Assembly: GCA_021737975.1 (NCBI GenBank) | Contig: JAIPCZ010000004.1 | Span: forward strand, 39,102-103,101 | DNA: 64,000 nucleotides | Source of the DNA: Polaromonas sp. | Lineage (GTDB): Bacteria > Pseudomonadota > Gammaproteobacteria > Burkholderiales > Burkholderiaceae_C | Direction: 5' to 3' | Shown: positions 19,880 to 28,585 of the stretch, piece by piece | How positions within the stretch are numbered: position 1 is the first letter of the stretch | Layout of the letters: each line of letters opens with the position of its first letter | Notes under the pieces: model-generated | The model's input: the letters and a program-made list of their open reading frames with translations, nothing else | Told to the model about the DNA's origin: nothing | Databases searched by the model: none | Program-made: the position numbers and the translations under genes

Positions 19880-22870
19880 ATGGACAAAATGCCAAATCAA
19901 TCCGGTTTTTTCATAAAGAGGATTGCTCTTCTTAACCAAGGGCTTGATCTGCTGCTGTATGTCTTTTCGACCTACGCCCTGCCGATCGTGATTGCGCTGC
20001 TGTCTTTGCTGGCACTTTTTAGCTGGAATGCGCAATTTCCGGACACGCGAGCTCAAGCTTTGGAAATCAAGGTTGCCCAAGACGCTGCTGACCTCATGGA
20101 CCCGGCGCAGGTGCTGGCTCGGTTGCATGATCGCCCGCTCGTCGCGTTCCACGACACACAGCTTTCCGAGGCTCCGATCTGGTTTTCATTCGTCGTTCCC
20201 AAAAGCGCAAGCGACACCCCCCCGATGGTCGAATTTCCATCCCGGCATGCCATGGATATCAGCTGCTGGGATGCCAGCAGCTTGGGTCCGATTGGCAGCG
20301 GCACCCGGTTTGGCACGGCTGGCAACATCTCCGCCTTGAAGGCAGGATTTGCACTTGACCTCGGCCCGGCCTTGACAGACCGGACCGTGCTGTGTCGCAG
20401 CAGTGCCATCGGACCTGCCCGGCTCTCGGTTCTCACCTGGCGGACTTCGGACCTGAAAAATTCGGTGCTGGAGTTTCACCGCAAATCCGGTCTTTTGGAC
20501 GGCGGCATTTTGATTTTGGCCGGTTTCATCCTGATCACCGCCCTGATCAACCGGAATGGCCTGTATGTCCTTTTCTCCGCCTGGCTCGTGGTGAACTTGC
20601 GCATGGCTTCGCTCTCTGCCGGTTGGGACACGCAATGGCTGGGAAATTCTGTCCCCGTTGACTGGTTGCCACGCCTTCGTGCCATCACCCTGGCCGTTTA
20701 CTATGTGTTGGCAGTGACCCTTTTCAAGGCACTGTTTCGTGAAGACCTGGCCAAGGTTGGCTACCCGCTGGTCTTCAAGGTCGTGCAATGGACTTGCCTG
20801 CCGCTGCTACTGCTGTCTGTCTTTGCGAGCTACCGGTCTTTCTTGCCCTTTCTTTGGGCGGCGACCGGGGTCAGTATCATCGTCATGGCATTTTTTCTGG
20901 CCCGCATTCTGCACAAGACGCGCTCACGGGTGGCCATGTGGTACAGCGCGGCCATCAGCATTGCACTGGTGGCCAGTCTCTACGAGGTGCTGGCTGCGGC
21001 GCTCGGCATCAAGGGACTGATCGGGTCAGTCAACAGCGTCACCGCCGCCCTGTCATCGAGCCTGTTGACAGCGCTGGCGATTGCCGAGCACATGCGGCTG
21101 GAGCATGAACAGCACCTGCAGGTGCAAGCCGAGTTGGCCCACACTTTTGAGGCCATGCCCATCGGACTGTTTACGCTTGACCTGCACGGCCGCTTTCTCA
21201 GCGCCAACCCTGCTTTGCTCGACATGCTCGGTCAGGATGTGCTTAAGAACGAGGGCAAGAACTGGCAGCATTATTTCGCGGACGGCGCCTGGACAATGCT
21301 GCATCAAATGGTGTTCAACAAGGTCCAGAACGAGATGGAGGCCAACGGGCGAGCGCTCCGAGGCTCCACTGACAGCAAGCGTTTTTTGGTCAAGGCGGCC
21401 CTGGCGCGCGACAAGATAGAAGGTTCGCTGCAGGACATCACCGAAAAATCAAGGGCCTCCGCAGACCTGGAGTTCCTGGCCAGTCATGACTCGCTGACCA
21501 AGATTCTGAACCGCCGCGGGATCGAGCGCGCACTGAGCAGCGCCATCGAAAGGCTGCCCGACAACAAGGCCCTGGCGGTGGCCTACCTTGACCTGGACCG
21601 CTTCAAGCTCATCAATGACCTGTTCGGCCATGGCGCCGGCAATGAGGTGCTGCAACAAATGTGTGGTCGTGTGTCGGAGATGCTGTCGCGCGATTTTCAG
21701 TTCGGCCGAGTGGGTGGTGATGAATTTGTCATCGTCTTTCCTGCCACGCCCATCGCGATGGCTTCTGTGTTGTGCCGGGGACTGCTTGACCGCATTGGCA
21801 ACCATCCGTTTCGTGTTGGCGAAAACGCCTTTAGCGTGCGCTGCTCCATCGGGCTGATCGAGGTCAGTCCAGGCATGCAATTCAACGATGCCATGTCGAC
21901 GGCCGACCGCGCCTGCCGCGAGGCCAAAGCCACCCAGGGCGGTGGCATGGTGGTGTACGAGAAACATGCCAAGGCATTTGCCCAGCATGAGGCCGAGGTG
22001 AAATTGATTGCCCTGCTCGCCACCCCTTCTGCAACCGAGGGTCTTTACCTCGAAATGCAGCCCATCATGTCACTCACGGCGCCACATGAGTCGCTCAATT
22101 TTGAAGTGCTTCTTCGCATGCGCGATCCGCAAGGAAGACAGATCAATACCGAACACCTGATCAAGGCGGGTGAAGCGAGTGGCCGCATGGGCATGATTGA
22201 CCGCTGGGTGCTGACCTCCACCCTGGCCTGGCTGGGCAAACATGACAAGCAGATGAAACACACCCGGTTCGTTTGTATGAACCTGAGCGGTGCGTCCCTC
22301 AACGACGAAGAATTTCTTACCGAAATCTACACGCTGCTGGAGAAAAACCTGCATCTGGCGGGCAGGTTATGCCTTGAAATCACCGAAAGTGTGGCGCTGC
22401 ACGATCTGGAAAACACCCGCCGCTTCGTGAACCAGGTGCGTGCTTATGGGGCCAAGGTGGCGCTGGACGACTTCGGCGCGGGTTACACCTCATTTTCCTA
22501 CCTGAAGGAATTCAAGGCCGATTTATTGAAGATCGACGGCAGCTTCATCGTTGACATGAACCAGCACCCGGCCAACATCGCCATTGTCGAGGCCATTGTC
22601 AGTCTCGCCAACAACCTGGGCATGAAAGTGATTGCAGAATGGGCCGAGGACAATGCCACCGTGCAAACTCTGGCGGAGATTGGCGTCGATTACGTGCAGG
22701 GATTTGCCATCGCAAGGTCGCAACACCCTGACAAACTGATCTCGGCCGAGTCGTCGGCCAGCTTCATTCAAGACGAGGAACTGGCCCATTATGTCGCCCT
22801 GATCGGCAAGTCCAGCCCGCCGCAACCCGTCGTGGATTTGTTTTCCGACCTGCCCCGCAAGGTGCATTGA
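19880..22870 (+). CDS. 7TM (DISM-like) plus GGDEF/EAL signalling protein
   Basis: N-terminal region and hydrophobic helices, FGRVGGDEFVIVFP, FEVLLRMRD (EVL variant of EAL), DDFGAGYTSFSYLKEF. Confidence 0.9.
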   Translation: MDKMPNQSGFFIKRIALLNQGLDLLLYVFSTYALPIVIALLSLLALFSWNAQFPDTRAQALEIKVAQDAADLMDPAQVLARLHDRPLVAFHDTQLSEAPIWFSFVVPKSASDTPPMVEFPSRHAMDISCWDASSLGPIGSGTRFGTAGNISALKAGFALDLGPALTDRTVLCRSSAIGPARLSVLTWRTSDLKNSVLEFHRKSGLLDGGILILAGFILITALINRNGLYVLFSAWLVVNLRMASLSAGWDTQWLGNSVPVDWLPRLRAITLAVYYVLAVTLFKALFREDLAKVGYPLVFKVVQWTCLPLLLLSVFASYRSFLPFLWAATGVSIIVMAFFLARILHKTRSRVAMWYSAAISIALVASLYEVLAAALGIKGLIGSVNSVTAALSSSLLTALAIAEHMRLEHEQHLQVQAELAHTFEAMPIGLFTLDLHGRFLSANPALLDMLGQDVLKNEGKNWQHYFADGAWTMLHQMVFNKVQNEMEANGRALRGSTDSKRFLVKAALARDKIEGSLQDITEKSRASADLEFLASHDSLTKILNRRGIERALSSAIERLPDNKALAVAYLDLDRFKLINDLFGHGAGNEVLQQMCGRVSEMLSRDFQFGRVGGDEFVIVFPATPIAMASVLCRGLLDRIGNHPFRVGENAFSVRCSIGLIEVSPGMQFNDAMSTADRACREAKATQGGGMVVYEKHAKAFAQHEAEVKLIALLATPSATEGLYLEMQPIMSLTAPHESLNFEVLLRMRDPQGRQINTEHLIKAGEASGRMGMIDRWVLTSTLAWLGKHDKQMKHTRFVCMNLSGASLNDEEFLTEIYTLLEKNLHLAGRLCLEITESVALHDLENTRRFVNQVRAYGAKVALDDFGAGYTSFSYLKEFKADLLKIDGSFIVDMNQHPANIAIVEAIVSLANNLGMKVIAEWAEDNATVQTLAEIGVDYVQGFAIARSQHPDKLISAESSASFIQDEELAHYVALIGKSSPPQPVVDLFSDLPRKVH

Positions 22871-22925
22871 GGCTGGAACAGGGGCGACACACGGCACCGG
22901 AACAAGCCCCCGGGGCCTGACCGGC

Positions 22926-23708
22926 TCAAAACCGCGCCGGGCGTTTCTCGATGAACGCCTGCACGCCTTCCAAAGCGGTTTCATCCATCATGTTGCAAGC
23001 CATGGTCTGCACCGCATCGGCGTAAGCCGCCTCGATACCGTTTTCCAGCTGGCGATAGAACAGGCTCTTGCCCAGGGTGACCGCCGGACGCGGCTTGGCG
23101 ACGATGCTGGCCACCAGGCGCTCCACTTCGGCATCCAGTTCCTGCGGTTCGGCAACCCGGTTGACCAGGCCCTTTTGCAGGGCTTGCTCCGCGCTGATGA
23201 ATTCACCCGTGACCAGCATCTCGAAGGCCGCCTTGCGCCCCAGGTTGCGGCTCAAGGCCACACCTGGCGTGGCGCAAAACAGGCCCAGATTAACGCCGCT
23301 GACGGCAAATTTGGCGGTGCTGGCCGCGACTGCCAGGTCGCACATGGCCACCAGCTGGCAACCCGCCGCGGTGGCAATGCCTTGCACCCTGGCGATCACC
23401 GGCACCGGCAGTTTCTGGATGCTCATCATCAGGTTGCCACATTGTCGAAACAGGGTTTGGTAGTAAGCCAGGGAAGGTTCGGCGCGCATTTCCTTCAGGT
23501 CATGGCCAGCGCAAAAGGCCTTGCCGGCCGCGGCCAGCACCACCACGCGCGCCGTGTCATCTTTGGCAATCCGCTCCAGCTCACCCTGCAGGGCAGCCAG
23601 CAAATTTTCAGAAAGCGCATTGAAGGCGGCCGGACGGTTCAGCGTGAGTGTGACGGCACCACGTTGATCGCAGTTCACCAGGACCAGGGGTTCTGTCATG
23701 AGGTTCAT
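22926..23708 (-). CDS. Enoyl-CoA hydratase/isomerase family protein
   Basis: Crotonase motif AFCAGHDLKEM, VSGVNLGLFCATPGVALSRNLGRKAAFEML. Confidence 0.9.
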   Translation of the reverse strand: MNLMTEPLVLVNCDQRGAVTLTLNRPAAFNALSENLLAALQGELERIAKDDTARVVVLAAAGKAFCAGHDLKEMRAEPSLAYYQTLFRQCGNLMMSIQKLPVPVIARVQGIATAAGCQLVAMCDLAVAASTAKFAVSGVNLGLFCATPGVALSRNLGRKAAFEMLVTGEFISAEQALQKGLVNRVAEPQELDAEVERLVASIVAKPRPAVTLGKSLFYRQLENGIEAAYADAVQTMACNMMDETALEGVQAFIEKRPARF

Positions 23709-23767
23709 GAGGGATGTCCTTCGTGGTTTGATTTTGCACGGGGGCGCATTGAAGAGAAGTTTCGCGC

Positions 23768-24196
23768 TCAGCTGAAATCCCCAGGCAGGCGGGCGTGTTC
23801 TATCTTGAGGCACAGGTTCATCACCGACGCCAGCCCGGCTGCGCGCACGAGCGCATCGGCCTCGCGGTTTGCCACGCCAATTTGCTGCCAAAGACATTTG
23901 GCGCCGATCTGCACCGCCTCCCGGGCGACGGGCAACACGTCCTCGGTGCGACGAAACACATCGACGATGTCCACCGCAAACGGGATGTCACCGAGGCTGG
24001 TGTAGCAGGGCTCACCCAGAATTGACTCGCCCGATGCGGCATAACGCGGATTCACCGGAACAATGCGATAACCGTGCCGCTGCAGGTAACGGGCCACGTC
24101 GTGACTGGGGCGCTGCGGATCCGCTGACAGACCCACGACGGCAATGGTGCAGGGCTGGCTCAGCAGGCGGCGCAGGGTGGTGTCATCAATCGTCAT
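23768..24196 (-). CDS. CoA-binding domain protein (YccU-like)
   Basis: TIAVVGLSADPQRPSHDVARYLQRHGYRIVPVNPRY. Confidence 0.9.
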   Translation of the reverse strand: MTIDDTTLRRLLSQPCTIAVVGLSADPQRPSHDVARYLQRHGYRIVPVNPRYAASGESILGEPCYTSLGDIPFAVDIVDVFRRTEDVLPVAREAVQIGAKCLWQQIGVANREADALVRAAGLASVMNLCLKIEHARLPGDFS

Positions 24197-24294
24197 GGCT
24201 TGGTTTCCTTTGACGCCATTCTGACATCCCGCAGCGCCGGTGCGCCGGTGGCGATAATCAAAACAAGTTAACTCATCGCGCACTGGAGCAAAGC

Positions 24295-25719
24295 ATGACA
24301 GGGAATTCACACAACACCAAGCCCCACCCGCTGGACGTCGTCATCATGGCGGCCGGCAAGGGCACACGCATGAAAAGCAAGCTGCCCAAGGTCCTTCACC
24401 AGCTGGCCGGGCGCGCCCTGGTGCAGCATGTGGTGGACACCGCGGCGGCCTTGTCGGCGCGCCAGGTCACGGTGATCACCGGCCATGGCGCCGATGAAGT
24501 GGAGTCGGCGCTCAAGGCCGGCAAGCACGGTGGGTTTGTGCTGAATTTTGTGCGCCAGGAGCCGCAGCTGGGCACCGGTCACGCGGTGCAGCAAACCGTG
24601 CCGGTGCTGCAGGACGATGGTGTGGTGGTGGTGCTCTCGGGCGACGTCCCTCTGACGCAGGCCGACACCCTGCGACAACTCATTGCCGCCAGTGCCGGCA
24701 CGCAACTGGCCTTGCTGACCATTGATTTTGCCGACCCAACAGGTTATGGGCGCATTGTGCGCAGCGGCGAGGCGGTGCAGGCCATCGTCGAGCAAAAAGA
24801 CGCCACGCCAGCCCAATTGGCCATCACCGAGGTCTACAGCGGCATCATGGCTGTGCCCGCGACCCACCTCAAGCGCTGGCTGGCGCGGCTCGACAACCAC
24901 AATGCCCAGGGCGAGTATTACCTGACCCAGATCGTGGCTTTTGCCGTAGCTGATGAGGTGCCGGTGGTGGCGCACAAAATCACCGACGCCGTGCAGGTGG
25001 CCGGTGTCAACAGCCCGGTGCAACTGGCCGAACTGGAGCGCGCCTACCAGCAGCGCCTGGCGCTGCAGTTGATGGAACAAGGCGTGCGCCTGGCCGACCC
25101 GGCGCGCCTCGACGTGCGCGGCCAACTGCAATGTGCGCAGGATGTGTCGATCGACGTGAACTGTGTCTTTGAAGGCGAGGTCACTTTAGGGGAAGGTGTG
25201 CGCGTGGGCGCCAACTGCGTCATCAAAAACGCCAGCATCGCCGCCGGGGCCGTGATCCACCCGTTCACCCACATCGAGGGCGGCAAACCGGGCAGCAAGG
25301 ACGCGGTCGAGGTCGGTCCCGGTGCCCTGATCGGGCCGTTTGCGCGCCTGCGCCCCGGCGCCAGGCTGGGGGCCGAGGTGCACATCGGCAACTTTGTTGA
25401 AGTCAAGAACTCCACCCTGGCCAAAGGCTCCAAGGCCAACCACCTGGCCTACCTGGGCGACGCCACAGTGGGCGAACGCGTCAACTATGGCGCAGGCTCC
25501 ATCACCGCCAACTACGACGGCGCCTTCAAACACCGCACCATCATCGAAGCCGATGCCCACATTGGCTCCAATTGCGTGCTGATTGCGCCCGTGACCATTG
25601 GCGCCGGTGGCACCGTGGGTGGCGGCTCGACACTGACCAAAGACACCGCACCGCTGGCCCTGACGGTGGCACGCGGGCGCCAGATCAGCATCCCGAACTG
25701 GAAACGGCCGAGCAAATAA
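24295..25719 (+). CDS. glmU: Bifunctional GlcNAc-1-P uridyltransferase / GlcN-1-P acetyltransferase
   Basis: MAAGKGTRMKSKLPKVLHQLAG, left-handed beta-helix hexapeptide repeats, 474 aa. Confidence 0.97.
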   Translation: MTGNSHNTKPHPLDVVIMAAGKGTRMKSKLPKVLHQLAGRALVQHVVDTAAALSARQVTVITGHGADEVESALKAGKHGGFVLNFVRQEPQLGTGHAVQQTVPVLQDDGVVVVLSGDVPLTQADTLRQLIAASAGTQLALLTIDFADPTGYGRIVRSGEAVQAIVEQKDATPAQLAITEVYSGIMAVPATHLKRWLARLDNHNAQGEYYLTQIVAFAVADEVPVVAHKITDAVQVAGVNSPVQLAELERAYQQRLALQLMEQGVRLADPARLDVRGQLQCAQDVSIDVNCVFEGEVTLGEGVRVGANCVIKNASIAAGAVIHPFTHIEGGKPGSKDAVEVGPGALIGPFARLRPGARLGAEVHIGNFVEVKNSTLAKGSKANHLAYLGDATVGERVNYGAGSITANYDGAFKHRTIIEADAHIGSNCVLIAPVTIGAGGTVGGGSTLTKDTAPLALTVARGRQISIPNWKRPSK

Positions 25720-25726
25720 ACGCCAG

Positions 25727-25751
25727 GAGCCTGGGCGGCAGAGCGTTCTGC
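25727..25751. repeat. Left arm of a 25-bp perfect inverted repeat flanking the IS110 element
   Basis: GAGCCTGGGCGGCAGAGCGTTCTGC, exact reverse complement of 27029-27053. Confidence 0.9.
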
Positions 25752-25777
25752 GCAGGTAAAAGACACCGTTGTCTTTG

Positions 25778-26756
25778 TCAAGCGGTAATCTTCCTCAAGT
25801 GATTGGGGTCGAAGGGTTTTCCTGATCGCAAGACGCCGTATGCAATTGCCAGAAGCTTGTGCATACACGCCACAACAATGACCTTGCCCGGTTTGTTCTG
25901 CGCTTTAAGCTTGGCCCAGAAGGCTGCAACCACAGGGTTGTAGCGTCCTGCCACCATGGCCGGAAAGTACAGCGCGCGTTTGAGTTCTTGATGCCCCATG
26001 GGATGCGTGCCTCGCCGCTTGTCCAGTGAGGTTCCGGACTGCCGTATCAGTGGCGTCAGTGCCGCATAGGCAATGAGCGCCTTGACGCTCTTGAATCGAT
26101 CCGGCCTCCCCACATAGGCCAACAACTGCGGGATCGTCCTGTCTCCAAGGCCTGGGATGGATTGCAGCAGCGCTGCGCGTTGCTTGAGGTCCGGGTCGTC
26201 ATCGACGGTGCTGGCAATCTGGGCCTTGATCTTGGCGATAGCTTTGTCCAAGTTGTCAATGACCTGCTGCACCGAGTCTGCAACCGAGCTGTGGGCAACT
26301 TCCAGGCGGTTGCACTCGGCTTGGCGCATGGCCTGCAGCGTGTCCAGACGAGCCACCAAGGCTTGCAACGTCCGTACCGCTTTGGAGCGGTGCTTCCCAG
26401 CGCTCAGGTTGTGTGGTCTTGCAAAACAGTGCCAGGCACTTGGCGTCACCGCCATCGGTCTTGTTGCGCAGCCGGTTTGCTTCGGCAAAGCGCTTGACCA
26501 ACAGCGGGTTGACCACGGACACCACCAAAGCCTGGTCGCTCAGAAAGCAAACCAGTGCTTCGTGGTAGCTGCCGGTGGCTTCCATGCACAGGTGCAGCGA
26601 GGTGTGCGCCTCAGGTACATGGGTTTGCAGCCATTGCAGCAACGCTTCAAAGCCTGCAGTGTTGTTGGCAAACACTTTGGACTTGAACTTGTCGTGGGCC
26701 AGCAGCGCCACATCCAGCTTGGCCTTGCTGACGTCGATTCCAATGAAATATTGCAC
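25778..26756 (-). pseudogene. IS110-family transposase, frameshifted near 26381-26396
   Basis: N-terminal ORF MQYFIGIDVSKAKLDVALL...TTQPERWEAP and C-terminal ORF ...SKAVRTLQALVARLD...SIPGLGDRTIPQLLAYVG... lie in different frames and join into one IS110 protein. Confidence 0.85.
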
Positions 26757-27032
26757 GCTCTGACCTCCTTGTTTGATGACAGGGATGAGTTCGCTGAATT
26801 CGACATGCGCACCCTAATATGCGGGGTCACTGCCATCAGACCAAAAGGTTCGAGGCAGTGCCCAAAGACACCGTTCGAGCTACAGCGTCGAAACCGGGTT
26901 GTGCCCCAGTCTTTTACCCAGGATCAAGGTCCCAAGGAGGAGCACGGGGTCAACAACCCGAACCCCCATCAGCGCTTAGGGGGTGATTGAACAATATTAG
27001 GAGGAGCCCGCAGGGTGGGGGACACGCAGCAG
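26757..27032 (-). ncRNA. Candidate IS110 bridge RNA locus (5' non-coding end)
   Basis: About 275-nt leader upstream of tnp; foldable segments (CCCCC-TAAGCGCTGAT-GGGGG, GGGT-TGTTG-ACCC); 10-nt and 12-nt matches to the opposite terminus. Confidence 0.5.
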
Positions 27033-27053
27033 AACGCTCTGCCGCCCAGGCTC
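27029..27053. repeat. Right arm of the 25-bp inverted repeat flanking the IS110 element
   Basis: GCAGAACGCTCTGCCGCCCAGGCTC. Confidence 0.9.
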
Positions 27054-27542
27054 TTAGGGCAAGGGTACCCGCGCACCAAACTTGCTGCGCTTGATGCTGA
27101 AAAATGTCTTGACGTTGCGCACATTGGTGTCGAAGGTGAACAGCCGCTGGGTCAGCGCCAGGTAGTCGGGCATGTCACGCGCGTGTACCACCAGGCAAAA
27201 ATCCGGCCCGGGGGACACGCGGTAACACTGCTGAACCGCGTCATCCTGCGCGACTTTCAATTCGAACGCCTCCAGCGCCTCCTGGTCCTGCCGGTCCAGC
27301 GTGATCTCCACCACGGCGCACAGGCCGTGACCGATGATGGCGGCCAGCGTGTCGACACTGAGCACCGCAATTTCACGCTCGATCAAGCCAGCCTCGCGCA
27401 AACGCTTGACGCGGCGCAGGCAAGTGGGCGGCGACACACGCACCAGCTCGGCCAGGGCCTGGTTGCTCAGCGACGCGTCGGTTTGCAGGCGTTCCAACAG
27501 TTGCAGGTCGATGGCATCAAGTTCTGGCTGCAATGCGCTCAT
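27054..27542 (-). CDS. Lrp/AsnC family transcriptional regulator
   Basis: LDAIDLQLLERLQTDASLSNQALAELVRVSPPTCLRRVKRLREAGLI. Confidence 0.92.
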   Translation of the reverse strand: MSALQPELDAIDLQLLERLQTDASLSNQALAELVRVSPPTCLRRVKRLREAGLIEREIAVLSVDTLAAIIGHGLCAVVEITLDRQDQEALEAFELKVAQDDAVQQCYRVSPGPDFCLVVHARDMPDYLALTQRLFTFDTNVRNVKTFFSIKRSKFGARVPLP

Positions 27543-27557
27543 GTCAATCTCCCTTTT

Positions 27558-28448
27558 TCAGCGGCGCTGCCAGCGCCGTGACCACCACGGCCACAGCAGG
27601 TTCAGCGCCAAACCCAGCATCACCAAAGCGGCGGCCAGTAATTTCCAGCCCGGAAGTCCCTCACCGAGCCACAGTGCCGAGCCGCCCATGCCAAACAGCG
27701 GCACCAGCAAGGCCATGGGCGTGATAGTGGCCGCCGAGTAGCGCGACAACAACCAGCCCCAGGCGGCGTAACCAAACAAGGAATTGCCCCAGGCCTGCCA
27801 GGCGACTGCGGCCCAGGTGAAAACATCGGCCTGCCGCAAGCCCGCCGCCAGCACGTCCCAGCCCTCCACCCAGAGCGACAAGGCGGCCAGCGGTGGCACG
27901 GCAAACAGGCTGGACCACACCACATAAGCCACCATGTTGATGCGCCCGGCGGCACGCGACACCAAATTGCCACCAGCCCACGACAACGCGGCCAGCAAAA
28001 TCAGGGCCAGCCCCAACGGCGTGGTGCTGCCGTCGGTGTGGGACACGATCACCCCCAGACCGGCCGCGCCCAGCGCCAGCGCAATCCACTGCACCCGTTG
28101 CAGCGATTCACCCGCCATCAGCATGGCCAGGCCAATGGTGAAGAAGACCTGGGTCTGGATCACCAAGGACGCCAGGCCAGGCGAAATGTGACCATTCATG
28201 GCGACAAACAGCAGACCAAATTGCCCGACACCAATCAGCAAGCCATAGGCGATCAGGTTGCGCCAGGGCACGGCCGGCCGGGGCAGGAAGAACACCATCG
28301 GCAGCACCACCACCGCAAAACGCAAGGTGGCAAACAACAAGGGGGGCATCTGCCCCAGAGCCAGCTTGATGACCACAAAATTGGTTCCCCACACCGCCAC
28401 CACAGCCAGGGCTAAAAGAAAGTGTCGCAACGACAATGATGTTTTCAT
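27558..28448 (-). CDS. EamA/DMT family transporter
   Basis: Ten hydrophobic segments; VWGTNFVVIKLALGQMPP...; adjacent lrp. Confidence 0.88.
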   Translation of the reverse strand: MKTSLSLRHFLLALAVVAVWGTNFVVIKLALGQMPPLLFATLRFAVVVLPMVFFLPRPAVPWRNLIAYGLLIGVGQFGLLFVAMNGHISPGLASLVIQTQVFFTIGLAMLMAGESLQRVQWIALALGAAGLGVIVSHTDGSTTPLGLALILLAALSWAGGNLVSRAAGRINMVAYVVWSSLFAVPPLAALSLWVEGWDVLAAGLRQADVFTWAAVAWQAWGNSLFGYAAWGWLLSRYSAATITPMALLVPLFGMGGSALWLGEGLPGWKLLAAALVMLGLALNLLWPWWSRRWQRR

Positions 28449-28585
28449 TAAATAATTGTCATTTTTTTGAAATAAATAACTTCATTCCCAAATTATAGAA
28501 ATATAAGTTCATAAAGTTAATAAAATTAATAACCTATTTCACACTTGGACTTTTAACATGGTGCCCTTCACTTCAGGAGTTCCCC
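28449..28585. promoter_or_regulatory. AT-rich divergent promoter region between the EamA transporter and glmS
   Basis: Markedly AT-rich stretch (e.g. aagttaataaaattaataac) in a GC-rich window. Confidence 0.5.

Larger units (their letters stand above)
25756..27032 (-). mobile_element. IS110-family insertion sequence (about 1.28 kb), inserted in an intergenic palindrome
   Basis: DEDD-type IS110 transposase fragments; GCAG shared at both junctions (25752-25755, 27029-27032) so boundaries are ambiguous within 4 nt; removing the element restores a 50-bp palindrome. Confidence 0.8.

Noticed and set aside
28449-28585. glmS ribozyme upstream of glmS
   Set aside because: Region is an AT-rich promoter-like stretch without the ribozyme architecture; the ribozyme is typical of Firmicutes.
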